Positions 1-10,080 are shown, numbered from the stretch's first letter. The stretch: DNA of 64,000 bases from Pseudomonas chlororaphis subsp. chlororaphis (GCF_003945765.1 NZ_CP027712.1:5704001-5768000), one strand, 5' to 3'. The notes: generated by a model from the sequence alone, not told the origin. Numbers and translations: made by a program.

Positions 1-614
1 CGAAAGTCGTGGCTGACATGCTTACCGTAGTCGGCATCGACCGTGTTCTCACGGTTGATCTGCATGCTGACCAGATTCAGGGCTTCTTCGATATTCCGGT
101 AGATAACATCTACGGCTCCCCGGTTCTAGTGGATGACATCGAAGACCAACGTTTCGAAAACCTGATGATCGTCTCCCCGGACATTGGCGGCGTCGTGCGT
201 GCACGTGCCGTTGCCAAATCCCTGGGCGTGGATCTCGGGATCATCGACAAGCGCCGCGAGAAAGCCAATCACTCTGAAGTGATGCATATCATCGGTGACG
301 TTGAAGGCCGTACCTGCATCCTGGTTGACGACATGGTCGATACCGCCGGCACCCTGTGCCACGCGGCCAAGGCCCTGAAAGAGCATGGCGCTGCCAAGGT
401 CTTTGCCTACTGCACACACCCTGTGCTGTCGGGTCGAGCAATCGAGAACATTGAAAATTCCGTGCTGGACGAGCTGGTGGTGACCAACACCATCCCGCTG
501 TCCGCTGCAGCACAAGCCTGTGCGCGTATCCGTCAACTGGATATCGCACCGGTTGTTGCCGAAGCGGTTCGCCGTATCAGCAACGAAGAATCGATCAGCG
601 CGATGTTCCGCTAG
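1..614 (+). CDS. prs: Ribose-phosphate pyrophosphokinase, 3' part
   Basis: C-terminal ~203 residues of PRPP synthase, which makes 5-phosphoribosyl-1-diphosphate from ribose 5-phosphate and ATP for nucleotide, histidine and NAD synthesis in the cytosol. The gene enters from the left edge already in frame (codons from base 3). Visible family motifs are [12 protein letters not shown], the [12 protein letters not shown] stretch, the PRPP loop [11 protein letters not shown], and the conserved end [13 protein letters not shown]. Nothing looks damaged; only the N-terminal third is missing because of the window edge. It is followed by a strong terminator and then rplY, the usual Pseudomonas order. 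Confidence 0.97.
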   Translation, partial: KVVADMLTVVGIDRVLTVDLHADQIQGFFDIPVDNIYGSPVLVDDIEDQRFENLMIVSPDIGGVVRARAVAKSLGVDLGIIDKRREKANHSEVMHIIGDVEGRTCILVDDMVDTAGTLCHAAKALKEHGAAKVFAYCTHPVLSGRAIENIENSVLDELVVTNTIPLSAAAQACARIRQLDIAPVVAEAVRRISNEESISAMFR

Positions 615-651
615 GGCCCTGCCCTAGCCTTACATCTCGATGACGAAAAGC

Positions 652-689
652 GCCCCGCCCCAGCATTCCTGTTGGGGCGGGGCTTTTTT
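652..689 (+). terminator. Rho-independent terminator of prs
   Basis: Perfect 11-bp stem (GCCCCGCCCCA at 652-662 with its complement at 673-683), a 10-nt loop and six T residues (684-689). It separates prs from rplY. Confidence 0.93.
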
Positions 690-754
690 GCCCATATCGC
701 CTTTAGCGCTGGTCGCAAACGCTGGGGCGAGTGTGGTTATTTTGGAGATACAAC

Positions 755-1354
755 ATGAACGATTTTACTCTGAATGCTGAACTGCGTTCCGACCTGGGGA
801 AAGGTGCGAGCCGCCGCCTGCGTCGTCTCGCAAGCCTGGTTCCAGCTGTAGTTTACGGTGGCGACAAAGCCCCTGAATCCATCAGCATGCTGGCCAAAGA
901 AGTTGCCAAACTGCTCGAAAACGAAGCGGCTTTCAGCCACGTTATCGAACTGAACGTTGGCGGCACCAAGCAAAACGTCGTGATCAAGGCGCTGCAACGT
1001 CACCCGGCCAAAGGCCACGTGATGCACGCTGACTTCGTACGCGTTGTTGCTGGTCAGAAACTGACCGCTATCGTTCCAGTGCACTTCATCAACGAAGCTG
1101 CTCCGGTCAAGAAAGGCGGCGAGATTTCGCACGTTATCGCTGAAATCGAAGTGTCCTGCCTGCCGAAAGACCTGCCTGAGTTCATCGAAGTCGACCTGGG
1201 CGACGCTGAAATCGGCACCATCGTTCACCTGTCGAACATCAAGGCCCCTAAAGGCGTTGAGTTCGTTGCTCTGGCTCACGGTAACGACCTGGCTGTTGCC
1301 AACGTTCACGCTCCACGTGTTGCTCCAGAAGCTGCAGAAGGCGCTGCAGAGTAA
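755..1354 (+). CDS. rplY: 50S ribosomal protein L25/general stress protein Ctc
   Basis: 199-residue L25 of the long (CTC) type, which binds 5S rRNA in the large ribosomal subunit. The N-terminal L25 domain (about residues 1-92, [17 protein letters not shown] onward) is followed by the C-terminal TL5/CTC beta domain. The ATG at 755 is preceded by TTGGAGAT at a good distance; an in-frame GTG at 731 would add eight residues that do not look like L25. The gene sits between prs and pth as in other pseudomonads and ends in an Ala/Glu-rich tail. Confidence 0.96.
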   Translation: MNDFTLNAELRSDLGKGASRRLRRLASLVPAVVYGGDKAPESISMLAKEVAKLLENEAAFSHVIELNVGGTKQNVVIKALQRHPAKGHVMHADFVRVVAGQKLTAIVPVHFINEAAPVKKGGEISHVIAEIEVSCLPKDLPEFIEVDLGDAEIGTIVHLSNIKAPKGVEFVALAHGNDLAVANVHAPRVAPEAAEGAAE

Positions 1355-1522
1355 TTCACTCTGCTTGCCGGAGTTACCGGAAACATCGCGGACTGGAACG
1401 TAGCGAGAAAGCGGGCGGGAACGCGGAGTTTACATAATGGTAAATGAGCACTTGTCGTCCACTTTCGCCGCACACTCCAGTCGCGGCGATGTTATCCACA
1501 ACTCCAAGGAAGGGCCCCTATC

Positions 1523-2107
1523 GTGACTGCCATCAAACTGATCGTTGGCCTGGGTAATCCAGGCGCCGAATACGAACAGACCCGGCATAACGCAGGGGCC
1601 CTTTTTGTTGAGCGCATCGCCGAGAAACAAGGCGTCAGCCTTGTGGCCGATCGCAAATATTTCGGCCTGACCGGGCGCTTTTCGCACCAGGGCCAGGACA
1701 TTCGCCTGCTGATACCCACCACCTACATGAACCGCAGCGGCCAGGCCGTGGCGGCATTGGCCGGTTTCTTCCGTATCAAGCCCGAAGAAATCCTGGTGGC
1801 GCATGACGAACTCGACCTGCCACCCGGCGTCGCCAAGCTCAAACAGGGCGGCGGGCATGGCGGGCACAATGGGTTGCGCGACATCATCGCGCAACTGGGC
1901 AACCAGAATACCTTTCACCGCTTGCGGCTTGGCATCGGCCACCCAGGCGTCGCCAGCATGGTCTCGAACTTTGTCCTGGGTCGTGCGCCGCGCGCCGAAC
2001 AGGAAAAGCTCGATGCCAGCATCGATTTTGCCCTCGGCGTGCTGCCGGATATCTTCGCCGGTGAATGGAACCGTGCGATGAAAAACCTGCACAGCCAGAA
2101 GGCCTGA
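1523..2107 (+). CDS. pth: Peptidyl-tRNA hydrolase
   Basis: 194-residue Pth, which cleaves the ester bond of peptidyl-tRNAs dropped from ribosomes and recycles the tRNA. The N terminus [19 protein letters not shown] contains the conserved Asn and the catalytic His (in RHNAG). Further family stretches are [22 protein letters not shown] and the [13 protein letters not shown] loop. The start is GTG at 1523, nine bases after AAGGAAGG (1506-1513). It is followed 22 bases later by ychF, and the two are probably co-transcribed. Length and motifs are normal. Confidence 0.97.
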   Translation: MTAIKLIVGLGNPGAEYEQTRHNAGALFVERIAEKQGVSLVADRKYFGLTGRFSHQGQDIRLLIPTTYMNRSGQAVAALAGFFRIKPEEILVAHDELDLPPGVAKLKQGGGHGGHNGLRDIIAQLGNQNTFHRLRLGIGHPGVASMVSNFVLGRAPRAEQEKLDASIDFALGVLPDIFAGEWNRAMKNLHSQKA

Positions 2108-2129
2108 CTCTTATCCGAGGGGAAACACC

Positions 2130-3230
2130 ATGGGATTCAACTGCGGCATCGTCGGCCTGCCTAACGTCGGCAAGTCCACCCTGTTCAACGCCCTGACCAA
2201 ATCCGGTATCGCGGCCGAGAACTTCCCCTTCTGCACCATCGAGCCGAACAGCGGCATCGTGCCGATGCCGGATCCGCGTCTGGACGCCCTGGCCGCCATC
2301 GTGGTGCCCGAGCGCGTGCTGCCGACCACCATGGAGTTCGTCGACATCGCCGGCCTGGTGGCGGGTGCCTCGAAAGGTGAAGGCCTGGGTAACAAGTTCC
2401 TGGCCAACATCCGCGAAACCGATGCCATCGCCCACGTGGTCCGCTGCTTCGAAGACGACAACGTGATCCACGTGTCCAACAGCGTCGACCCGAAACGCGA
2501 CATCGAGATCATCGACCTGGAACTGATCTTCGCCGACCTCGACAGCTGCGAAAAGCAACTGCAGAAAGTCGCGCGCAACGCCAAGGGCGGTGACAAGGAC
2601 GCCGTGGCGCAGAAAGCCCTGCTCGAGCAACTGATCGCGCACTTCACCGAAGGCAAGCCAGCGCGCAGCCTGATGAAGAACATGAGCGCCGACGAAAAAG
2701 CAGTGATCAAAGGCTTCCACCTGCTGACCACCAAGCCGGTCATGTACATCGCCAACGTTGCTGAAGACGGTTTCGAAAACAACCCGCACCTTGACGTGGT
2801 CAAGGCCATCGCCGAAGAAGAAGGCGCCGTGGTTGTGCCGGTCTGCAACAAGATCGAAGCGGAAATCGCCGAACTTGAAGACGGCGAAGAGAAAGACATG
2901 TTCCTCGAAGCCCTGGGCCTCGAAGAACCTGGCCTGAACCGCGTGATCCGCGCCGGCTACGAAATGCTGCACCTGCAGACCTATTTCACCGCGGGTGTAA
3001 AGGAAGTGCGCGCCTGGACCGTCCGCGTCGGCGCTACCGCTCCGCAGGCCGCCGCGGTGATCCACACCGACTTCGAGAAAGGCTTCATCCGCGCCGAAGT
3101 GATCGCCTACAACGACTTCATCCAGTTCAAGGGTGAAGCCGGTGCCAAGGAAGCCGGTAAATGGCGCCTGGAAGGCAAGGACTACATCGTCAAGGACGGC
3201 GACGTGATGCACTTCCGTTTCAACGTCTGA
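2130..3230 (+). CDS. ychF: Redox-regulated ATPase YchF (Obg family)
   Basis: 366-residue YchF/OLA1 P-loop protein, a ribosome-associated ATPase linked to oxidative-stress responses. The G1 loop [14 protein letters not shown] lies near residues 8-21; VDIAGLV (G3) and the C-terminal TGS-like domain ending [10 protein letters not shown] are also present. YchF prefers ATP because its G4 motif departs from NKxD, and here the equivalent region reads YIANVAED. The start follows CCGAGGGGAAACACC. The pth-ychF order is conserved in gammaproteobacteria. Confidence 0.97.
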   Translation: MGFNCGIVGLPNVGKSTLFNALTKSGIAAENFPFCTIEPNSGIVPMPDPRLDALAAIVVPERVLPTTMEFVDIAGLVAGASKGEGLGNKFLANIRETDAIAHVVRCFEDDNVIHVSNSVDPKRDIEIIDLELIFADLDSCEKQLQKVARNAKGGDKDAVAQKALLEQLIAHFTEGKPARSLMKNMSADEKAVIKGFHLLTTKPVMYIANVAEDGFENNPHLDVVKAIAEEEGAVVVPVCNKIEAEIAELEDGEEKDMFLEALGLEEPGLNRVIRAGYEMLHLQTYFTAGVKEVRAWTVRVGATAPQAAAVIHTDFEKGFIRAEVIAYNDFIQFKGEAGAKEAGKWRLEGKDYIVKDGDVMHFRFNV

Positions 3231-3249
3231 TCTGACCTGTGCGAAATGC

Positions 3250-3276
3250 CCCGTGGCTTGAAACCCAAGCCACGGG
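3250..3276 (+). terminator. Stem-loop after ychF
   Basis: Perfect 11-bp stem (CCCGTGGCTTG at 3250-3260, complement at 3266-3276) with a 5-nt loop, 20 bases after the ychF stop. No T-run follows, so this is a candidate terminator or 3'-end-protecting structure. The remaining ~250 bases up to 3524 show no convincing gene. Confidence 0.55.
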
Positions 3277-3524
3277 CTCGCCGATGGGACTCCTGGCCCT
3301 GCTGGCTGTTACGCCCCCCTTACTCCCTCCTATTTGCCAATGCTTTACGGACATCCCCTGCCCCATGCCCGCTGTCAGGCCAATGCCTGTTTTGCCTGAA
3401 GCGGTGGACACTTCATCGCGCCACGCGACAGGAGTACCCTGCGCACCGCTGACACTGTCAGATACTTGCATGCGTTCTGCTTAACTCTATGCTCTCGCTA
3501 CGCACGGACAGGAACCCGCCACAG

Positions 3525-4150
3525 ATGCAAAGGAAAGTAATACTCGTCGACGATCATCTGCTGACACTGATCGGCATCCGCGCCTCGCTCAGCGGCGACA
3601 GCACGTTGCAGATCGTCGGCGAGGCCCAGAATGTCGAAGGGCTGTTCCAGCTGTTGGCCGAACAGCCCTGCGATCTGGTCGTCACCGATCTGATGATGCC
3701 CCACAGCGAACAGGCCGACGGCATCCGTCTGATCGAACAGTTGCGCCGCCGTTACCCCCAGATCGCAGTCATCGTGGTGACCATGCTCAACAACCCGGCG
3801 CTGCTGGCCTCGATCCTCAAGCTGGGGGTCCAGGGGTTGATCAGCAAGCGCGGGGTACAAGGCGACCTGCAAAAGGCCATTCGCGCAAGCCAAGCCAAAC
3901 CCTTCGTCTCCCCGTCCATCCGGCATCTGTTCGACCCCGTGGAGCCTATGGCCGAGGTCGAACAACTGTCCCCCGCGAAGTCGAGGTGCTACGCCTCTAC
4001 GGCGCCGGGCTGTCGGTCAATGAAATAGCCACGCACCTCAATCGTTCCAAGCAGACCATCAGCAGCCAGAAGAGCAGCGCCATGCGCAAGCTGGGCCTGG
4101 ACAGCAACGCCAGCCTCTACCTGTACATCCAGGAAGTCGGGCTGGCCTGA
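3525..4150 (+). pseudogene. LuxR-type response regulator, frameshifted (EvgA/BvgA/TtsR-like)
   Basis: Cytosolic response regulator expected to pair with the kinase that starts five bases downstream. The receiver domain (residues ~1-120) is intact: acidic pocket VDDH, phospho-acceptor Asp55 in VVTDLMMP, and the conserved Lys in LISKRG. After LSP (about residue 150) the frame runs into unrelated sequence and stops at 4026-4028. Adding one C to the C-run at 3970-3974 restores REVEVLRLYGAGLSVNEIA and a LuxR helix-turn-helix of 58 residues ending at 4148-4150. The damage is therefore a single-base deletion in a homopolymer, either a real mutation or a sequencing error. Start chosen at ATG 3525 behind AGGAA; an ATG at 3489 is possible. 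Confidence 0.85.
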
Positions 4151-4154
4151 GACT

Positions 4155-7100
4155 ATGCCGAACCCTCCAGCCGGCCTGCCGCGCCTGATCCTCTGGATCA
4201 TGCTCTTGCTGACCAGTGTCGCGTCCCTGGGCGCCGCCGAGCCTGAGCCTGCGCCGCTGTCCCTGGCCACGCTGATGGCCATGCGTCAGACGTTGCCCCC
4301 TCGCCCGCTACGGGTCGCCGAAGTGAGCGCCTCCAACGAGCAACCCGAACCTCGTGGCAACGATGTGCTCAACCAGATCACCAACGACTACCTGGAACAC
4401 ATCAGCCAGTTTCTCGAACTGCCGATTCAACGGGTGCCCTACCCTTCGGTGGACAGTGCCATCGCCGCCCTGATCGCTGGGGACATCGATCTGATGCCCC
4501 GCGCCACCGAGTACGAAAGAAAACAATCTGGGTTCGTCTACAGCAAGCCCTACCTGGACAACGAGCCGATCATCGTCGGGCGCATCGCCGACAAGGACCT
4601 GTCCCCAGACCTGGCGGGCAAACGCGTGCTGGTTCCGGCCTACTATGTGCAGGCTGAAACAGTCGGAAAGGCCTATCCCAAGGCTGAACTGATCGTGATC
4701 AACAGCATTGTCGAAGGCCTGCAACGCCTGTCCGACGGCGGAGCCGACGCACTGATCGGCGATCAACTGCGCACCAATTTCTATATGCGCAGCCTGGCCA
4801 ACCTCAAGTTGCAGAACAAGTACGTCGCCAACCTGCCGGCCATGGGTTTCAGCTTCGCCGTCCGCGGGCATGAGGATAATCTGGTGCCCCTGATCAACGC
4901 CGCGCTGAAGACGGTTTCCCGGGAGCGCAAGCAAGAGATACTGCAGCACTGGGAACGCTCGCCCTGGCTGTTCGCGCCGACCGACTCCTTCGCCCTCAAC
5001 AGCGCGGAAGACAGCTGGCTCAAGCGTCTTCCTTCGCTGAACCTGATCGCCCACGAAATCCCCAATTACCTGTATCGCAAGGACGACGGCCAATGGGCCG
5101 GACTGGCGTTCAATGTGCTGCGCAGCCTGGCCGACGACTACCAGCTGCAACTGAACATCATCGACAGCCAATCCCCGGATATTGACCGCCAGCGCCTGGA
5201 ACGGGATGAGGCGCAAATCGCCCTATCGCTGGCACCGACTCCGGTCCGACAAAAGAGCCTGTTGTTCAGCGATGGCTTCGGCACCGAGTACTGGGCCTTC
5301 ATTACCCGCGAGGGCGCCAGTTCCCCCAGCTCGCTAGCGGCCCTGGAGGGCAGGCGCCTGGCGATCGCCGCCGGACATCCCCTGCAGCCTCTGCTCCAGA
5401 GCCGCTACCCGAGCATCGAACTGGTACTCACCGACCACTATTCCCAGGCCGTGCATCTGGTCGAACAGGGCATGGTCGACGCCACGCTGAACAGCGCCGC
5501 CGATGCCCAACTGCTGGACAACCCCCGGCTCCGGAGCGGCAAGCAGTTCCAGGCCCAGGCCGAGCCCCTGGTGTTCGCCGTATCGGCCAAGCACCCCGAA
5601 CTCCTGAGCATTCTCAACAAGCTCCTGTATTCGTTGAAAACTTCGGACGGCAATCAGGACCGCATCAGCATCCAGGCGCGGCCCGCCACCAAGGGTTCGC
5701 TCTGGGCCTACCTGCCGAGCTGGGTCTGGCAAAGCGCCGCGCTGGTCCTGGTGCTGGTGTTGCTGTCGTTTTACTGGAACTGGCGCCTGCGGATTCAGAT
5801 CCGCCAGCGGCGCGTCGCGCAGAATCAGCTCAAGGACCAACTGGCCTTCCAGTTCGCCTTGCTCAACGGCTTGCCCATCCCGCTTTACGTGCGTGACTTG
5901 CAAGGGCGCCTGAGCACCTGCAACCACGCTTATGAGCAGTTCTTCGGCCGGTCCCTGGACGAGATGCGCGGCACCACGCCGCAAGAGCAAGGCATCGCCC
6001 CACGCGCCCTGGCCCTGGATCTGGAGGAGCAGCACCAACGGCTGCTGGATAACCGCCAGTCGCAATTCCTCGACAGCGTGATCGAGGTCGATGGCCAGGC
6101 CCATCATATCTACCAATGGCTGGTGCCCTTCTACACCGCACTCGGCAAGCAGCAGGGCCTGCTGGGCGGCTGGATCGACATCAGCGTGCGCAAGCACCTG
6201 GAACACAAGCTGCTCGAAGCCCAGCAGCAGGCAATCGACGCCAGCGCGGCGAAAAGCCAGTTCCTCGCGACCATGAGCCATGAGCTGCGCACCCCGCTGA
6301 ACGCCATGGTTGGCCTGCTGGAGCTGGAAACCAGCGGCGCGTCCACCCCTTCGCAAAACCTCAGCATCGCCCAGCAGTCGGCGCAATCGATGATCGATCT
6401 GATCGGCAACATTCTCGATCTGGACAAGGTCGAGACCGGCCAGATGGAGCTGGTGCCCGGCCCCACCGACCTCGATCAACTATTGGCCAACTGCCTTGAG
6501 CTGTTCGCCGCGCAGGCCCGGGAAAAACACCTGGAGCTGAAGCTGCAACACCGCCTGCCCCCCGAGCGGCGCTACCAGGTGGACGCCCTGCGCCTGACGC
6601 AGATCCTTCACAACCTGTTGTCCAACGCCTTGAAGTTCACGAACCAGGGCTGGGTCGAACTGTCGGTCCAGGAGCTGGACTCGGGGCCTCGGCAAAGCCG
6701 CCTGATGTTCCATGTCAGCGACACCGGCATCGGCATCGCCGAGGATCAGCAGCCGCAGATTTTCGCGCCTTACCAGCAAGCCCACGCCGAGATCGCCCAC
6801 CTGCACGGCGGTTCCGGCCTGGGCCTGAGCATCTGCAAACAGCTGGTCGAGCTCATGGGCGGCAGCATCCGCCTCGCCAGTGCGCCGGACCAGGGTTGCC
6901 GGGTCAGCTTCGAACTGACCCTGCCCTGGCAACCGGACAAGGACCAGCCGCAGCATGCCCTTCAAGGCGCTACGGCGGTGGCCGGGTTGAATGTACTGAT
7001 CGTCGACGACGTCTCCACCAACGGCCTGGTGCTCGAACAGCAACTGCTCAGGCTCGGCCATCGCGGGACCTACGTCAGCAATGGCAAGGCGGCCTTGCAA

Positions 7101-7748
7101 GCCTGGGAGCAGGGCCAGTTCGATGTGCTGGTCACCGATTGCAACATGCCGCACATGGACGGCTACGCCCTGGCCCGCAGTGTCCGTGCCGCAGAACAGG
7201 CGTGCGGGCTGCCCAGGATCCCGATCATCGGCTACACCGCCCGCGCCCTGGCAGACGAAAAGCAGCGTTGCCAGGCGGCCGGCATGGACGACCTGATGAT
7301 CAAGCCCATCGTCCTCGAGCGCCTGCGGGAAATACTCGGCAAGCTGAAAGCGCCCGGGCTATCCAGTTCATCCCTCAACGCCCCCCTCACGCCGCCCCTC
7401 GCCCCAGCGCCTGACGAGGAGGCTGCCGCAACGTTCGACCTGACCTACCTGGAGGGCTTCCAGAGCGATCCGCAGCTCAAGGAGCGCTTGCTCCAGGAGC
7501 TGCGCCGGAACCTGGAGCAGGAGCGCGAGCTGCTGAGCGCCCCGCTGCCCGACCCGCCGGAGTTCCTCGAACAGTGGGTCCACCGGGTCAGCGGCCTGGC
7601 CTGCACAGTCGATTCGCCGGCGTTGATGCGGGCCTGCCTCGACCTGCAACGTGCGGCTCGTGGAAGCGAGCAGGACCTGGAGGCGCAACGCCACGCAGTG
7701 CTGTCGGTCATCGAACGCATGCTGCGCGATATCGAACGCCACGCCTGA
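4155..7748 (+). CDS. Hybrid sensor histidine kinase, EvgS/BvgS-like (TtsS-like)
   Basis: 1197-residue inner-membrane unorthodox kinase. Order: signal peptide (~1-28); two periplasmic venus-flytrap domains of the SBP_bac_3 type (~50-280 and ~290-510); one membrane segment (~524-545); a PAS domain (~560-685); HisKA with His709 in SHELRTPLN; an ATPase domain with DTGIGI and GGSGLGLSI boxes; a receiver domain with Asp995 in VTDCNMPHMDG; and a C-terminal Hpt domain with His1143 in WVHRVSG. All four phosphorelay residues are present. It follows the frameshifted regulator by four bases and precedes the LPMO and T2SS genes, a context like TtsS of the P. aeruginosa PA7 Txc system. The ligand is unknown; flytrap domains suggest a small molecule or an envelope cue. 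Confidence 0.93.
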   Translation: MPNPPAGLPRLILWIMLLLTSVASLGAAEPEPAPLSLATLMAMRQTLPPRPLRVAEVSASNEQPEPRGNDVLNQITNDYLEHISQFLELPIQRVPYPSVDSAIAALIAGDIDLMPRATEYERKQSGFVYSKPYLDNEPIIVGRIADKDLSPDLAGKRVLVPAYYVQAETVGKAYPKAELIVINSIVEGLQRLSDGGADALIGDQLRTNFYMRSLANLKLQNKYVANLPAMGFSFAVRGHEDNLVPLINAALKTVSRERKQEILQHWERSPWLFAPTDSFALNSAEDSWLKRLPSLNLIAHEIPNYLYRKDDGQWAGLAFNVLRSLADDYQLQLNIIDSQSPDIDRQRLERDEAQIALSLAPTPVRQKSLLFSDGFGTEYWAFITREGASSPSSLAALEGRRLAIAAGHPLQPLLQSRYPSIELVLTDHYSQAVHLVEQGMVDATLNSAADAQLLDNPRLRSGKQFQAQAEPLVFAVSAKHPELLSILNKLLYSLKTSDGNQDRISIQARPATKGSLWAYLPSWVWQSAALVLVLVLLSFYWNWRLRIQIRQRRVAQNQLKDQLAFQFALLNGLPIPLYVRDLQGRLSTCNHAYEQFFGRSLDEMRGTTPQEQGIAPRALALDLEEQHQRLLDNRQSQFLDSVIEVDGQAHHIYQWLVPFYTALGKQQGLLGGWIDISVRKHLEHKLLEAQQQAIDASAAKSQFLATMSHELRTPLNAMVGLLELETSGASTPSQNLSIAQQSAQSMIDLIGNILDLDKVETGQMELVPGPTDLDQLLANCLELFAAQAREKHLELKLQHRLPPERRYQVDALRLTQILHNLLSNALKFTNQGWVELSVQELDSGPRQSRLMFHVSDTGIGIAEDQQPQIFAPYQQAHAEIAHLHGGSGLGLSICKQLVELMGGSIRLASAPDQGCRVSFELTLPWQPDKDQPQHALQGATAVAGLNVLIVDDVSTNGLVLEQQLLRLGHRGTYVSNGKAALQAWEQGQFDVLVTDCNMPHMDGYALARSVRAAEQACGLPRIPIIGYTARALADEKQRCQAAGMDDLMIKPIVLERLREILGKLKAPGLSSSSLNAPLTPPLAPAPDEEAAATFDLTYLEGFQSDPQLKERLLQELRRNLEQERELLSAPLPDPPEFLEQWVHRVSGLACTVDSPALMRACLDLQRAARGSEQDLEAQRHAVLSVIERMLRDIERHA

Positions 7749-7777
7749 CCCGTCCCGGGCAGCCCTGAGCAACAATC

Positions 7778-7800
7778 CGGCCCTGGGCAACCCCAGGCCG
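7778..7800 (+). terminator. Stem-loop after the sensor kinase gene
   Basis: CGGCC and TGGG pair with CCCAGGCCG across a 4-nt loop, with one bulged C, 30 bases after the kinase stop. No T-tract follows, so termination is only possible. The rest of the 250-base gap before the LPMO gene shows no gene. Confidence 0.4.
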
Positions 7801-8001
7801 CCCTCCTGAAACATTTTGTTCCATTCCCTGGCTCGCCGTTTCGTACTCGTCTCATACAAGGCAAAAGCCCCGCTCGGCATCCTAGGCCCCCTTCGAAGCC
7901 GGGCGCCGCGGACCAGGAACACTCCAGGTCGACCCATTGGGTGGCCGGCATCGAAGAACTTAAAAAAAGACTCTTTCATATCCCTAATTCAAGGTGATTC
8001 G

Positions 8002-9495
8002 ATGCTTCATAACACCCGCGCCAGCGCCATGCGCAAGCTTCCGTTGGCCATCACCCTCGGCCTGGCTTCGCTGGCCAGCCAGCAAGCCTTCGCCCACGGT
8101 TATGTCGAAAGTCCGAAGTCCCGTGCCTTCATGTGCTCCGCCACCGGCGGCAACCTCAACCGCGATTGCGGCCCCGTCACTTACGAACCGCAGAGTGTCG
8201 AGTACTCGCCATCGGTCCAGCATCACTACCCCAAGGATTACTGCTCGGGCGACTTCACCCAATGCGGTCCGGCGAACGGCACCATCCCGGCGGGCGGCAT
8301 CACCAGCTTCTCGCAGCTCAACGAGCAGACGGCGACCCGCTGGCAGAAAACCACGATCAAGCCGGGCATGAATGAATTCACCTGGCACTACTCCGCCGGT
8401 CACGCCAGCGCCTACTACCAGTTCTACATCACCAAGAAAGACTGGAACCCGAACCAGCCGCTGACCCGCGACTCCTTCGAGATGACCCCGCTGCTCAATG
8501 AAAACGCCGGTGGCGTGCGTCCGCCGGCCGGTGGCAAGACCCAGCACAAGGTCAACATTCCTGCTGACCGCAGCGGTTATCACGTGATCCTGGCGACCTG
8601 GAAAATCGCCGACACCGCCGCCACCTTCTACCAGGCCATCGACGTCAACATCGACAACGATGGCGCACCGATTCCCGACTGGAAAATCCTCGGGGCCGTA
8701 CAGCCTGAACAACTGCAAATCGGCGACAAGGTCAGCACTCGCGTGTTCACCAATGCCGGCGAACAGCAGAACCGCCAGACCCGCCTGAACATCGAGACCG
8801 CCGAGCAGGCCAACGCCAACACCTGGCCGTTCCTGTTGGCGGAAAAGGTCAACAAGGCCAATGCCGGTTATGTGATGGGCGAGCTCAACGCCAACAACGA
8901 AGTCGTGCCCAACTACGGCAAGAACACCCTGTACGCCAAGAACAACAGCGACGTGGTGCGTGTGGAAATCCAGAAAGAGCAGCCGAGCATTCCTGGCGAG
9001 CTGAAACTTTCCGGCCTGCAGGCCGAGTACACCTTGAAGGACAACGCCACCGACCTGCACTTCAACGCCATTGCCCAGGGCGGCAAGTACACCATCAGCT
9101 CGACGGTCTTCAACGGCAAGAACGAAAGCATTGCTCACGTACAAGCCGAGCCTGGCAACAACACCCCGCACTTCTCCATCCCGCTGCGTAACGTCAGCGA
9201 AGGTGAGTACGACGTGGTGGTCGTGGCCAAGCCGGAGAAAGGCGAGCAGCTGCAACAAAGCCAGCGCATCACCCTGAAAGCCGAGGAAGTGGGCGGCGGC
9301 GGTGATTACGACTTCGTCTTCCCCAAAGGCCTGACCGGCTACAAGGCCGGCACCAAGGTCCTGGCCAAGGACGGCAACGTCTATGAATGCAAGCCGTTCC
9401 CTTACAGCGGCTACTGCATCCAGTGGAACGCTGGCGCCACTCAGTTCGAGCCTGGCGTGGGCAGCAACTGGAAGGACGCCTGGATTCGCAAGTAA
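8002..9495 (+). CDS. gbpA: GbpA-like chitin-binding lytic polysaccharide monooxygenase (AA10), CbpE-like
   Basis: 497-residue secreted protein. A Sec signal peptide ends ...SQQAFA, so the mature protein starts HGYVESP: the N-terminal His is the first ligand of the copper histidine brace of AA10 monooxygenases, which oxidatively cleave chitin. Order: AA10 domain (~30-215) with a second His in HYSAGHASAYYQF; GbpA middle domains (~220-420); and a C-terminal chitin-binding module (~450-497) rich in Trp, Tyr and Cys. An upstream in-frame extension to 7816 is rejected because it would bury the signal peptide; GATTCG ATG at 8002 is used. Location next to a T2SS and a TtsS-like kinase matches CbpE, the Txc substrate of P. 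aeruginosa PA7, so export by the adjacent machine is inferred. Confidence 0.93.
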   Translation: MLHNTRASAMRKLPLAITLGLASLASQQAFAHGYVESPKSRAFMCSATGGNLNRDCGPVTYEPQSVEYSPSVQHHYPKDYCSGDFTQCGPANGTIPAGGITSFSQLNEQTATRWQKTTIKPGMNEFTWHYSAGHASAYYQFYITKKDWNPNQPLTRDSFEMTPLLNENAGGVRPPAGGKTQHKVNIPADRSGYHVILATWKIADTAATFYQAIDVNIDNDGAPIPDWKILGAVQPEQLQIGDKVSTRVFTNAGEQQNRQTRLNIETAEQANANTWPFLLAEKVNKANAGYVMGELNANNEVVPNYGKNTLYAKNNSDVVRVEIQKEQPSIPGELKLSGLQAEYTLKDNATDLHFNAIAQGGKYTISSTVFNGKNESIAHVQAEPGNNTPHFSIPLRNVSEGEYDVVVVAKPEKGEQLQQSQRITLKAEEVGGGGDYDFVFPKGLTGYKAGTKVLAKDGNVYECKPFPYSGYCIQWNAGATQFEPGVGSNWKDAWIRK

Positions 9496-9558
9496 TCCAT
9501 AACCTGACCAACCGCAGCGTGGTGCCCCGGCACCGCGTTGCGGACCTTGGGAATCGAC

Positions 9559-10080
9559 ATGAATCACCCTCACTACTCAAGACCGCGCAGGCTGCTGCAC
9601 TGGCTGTTCGCCGCCGTTGTGCTGTGGGCCACGATCAGCGGCTATGCCAGCGCCCTGTTGCAGCCGCCAAGCTCGGTCCAACAGGCGATCGCCTTTATCA
9701 ATGTCTCGCTGACCACCCTGCTGGTGCCGCTGTTCGTCCTGCGGCTGTTCTACCTGGTGCGTCATCCCGCTCCGGCGGCGCCCGCCCATCAGAACGCGGC
9801 TGAGCGCAAGCTGGTGCATGCCGGGCACGCAGCCCTGCTGGTCACCCTCGGCACCGTGCTGTTCAGCGGCGTGCTGATGATGTCGCGCCCGATCGACCTG
9901 TTCGGCCTGCAGCTCCCGCAACCCTTGCAGGACCTGGCGGCCATCACCTTTTTCGAAGAGCTTCACCACTACAGCTGCATGGCCCTGGCCCTGCTGGTGG
10001 CCGGCCATATCGCCGCGGTGATCCTCCACCAATGGCGCGGGCAGAGCGTGCTCAGACGCATGCTGCCCAAACGCCCATGA
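9559..10080 (+). CDS. Cytochrome b561 family membrane protein
   Basis: 173-residue four-helix membrane protein of the prokaryotic cytochrome b561 (Ni/Fe-hydrogenase b-type-like) family, which carries haem b and moves electrons across or within the inner membrane. Candidate haem-ligand histidines are visible in RRLLHWLFAA, KLVHAGHAALLV and ELHHYSCMALALLVAGHIAA. The start ATG at 9559 lies 63 bases after the LPMO stop, and the 3' end overlaps gspC by four bases (ATGA), so it belongs to the secretion operon. Its presence between an LPMO and T2SS genes is unusual and suggests a redox role; the partner is unknown. Confidence 0.85.
   Translation: MNHPHYSRPRRLLHWLFAAVVLWATISGYASALLQPPSSVQQAIAFINVSLTTLLVPLFVLRLFYLVRHPAPAAPAHQNAAERKLVHAGHAALLVTLGTVLFSGVLMMSRPIDLFGLQLPQPLQDLAAITFFEELHHYSCMALALLVAGHIAAVILHQWRGQSVLRRMLPKRP

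Noticed and set aside
1380..1500. AACATCGC near 1382 and GCGATGTT near 1486 as an RNA stem ahead of pth
   Set aside because: Short arms about 100 bases apart with no supporting inner structure; likely chance.
3239..3484. 81-codon frame after ychF
   Set aside because: Begins inside the stem-loop region, Pro-rich, no ribosome-binding site.
7816..8001. N-terminal extension of the LPMO
   Set aside because: Would place 62 residues before a clear signal peptide and destroy the N-terminal histidine of the mature enzyme.
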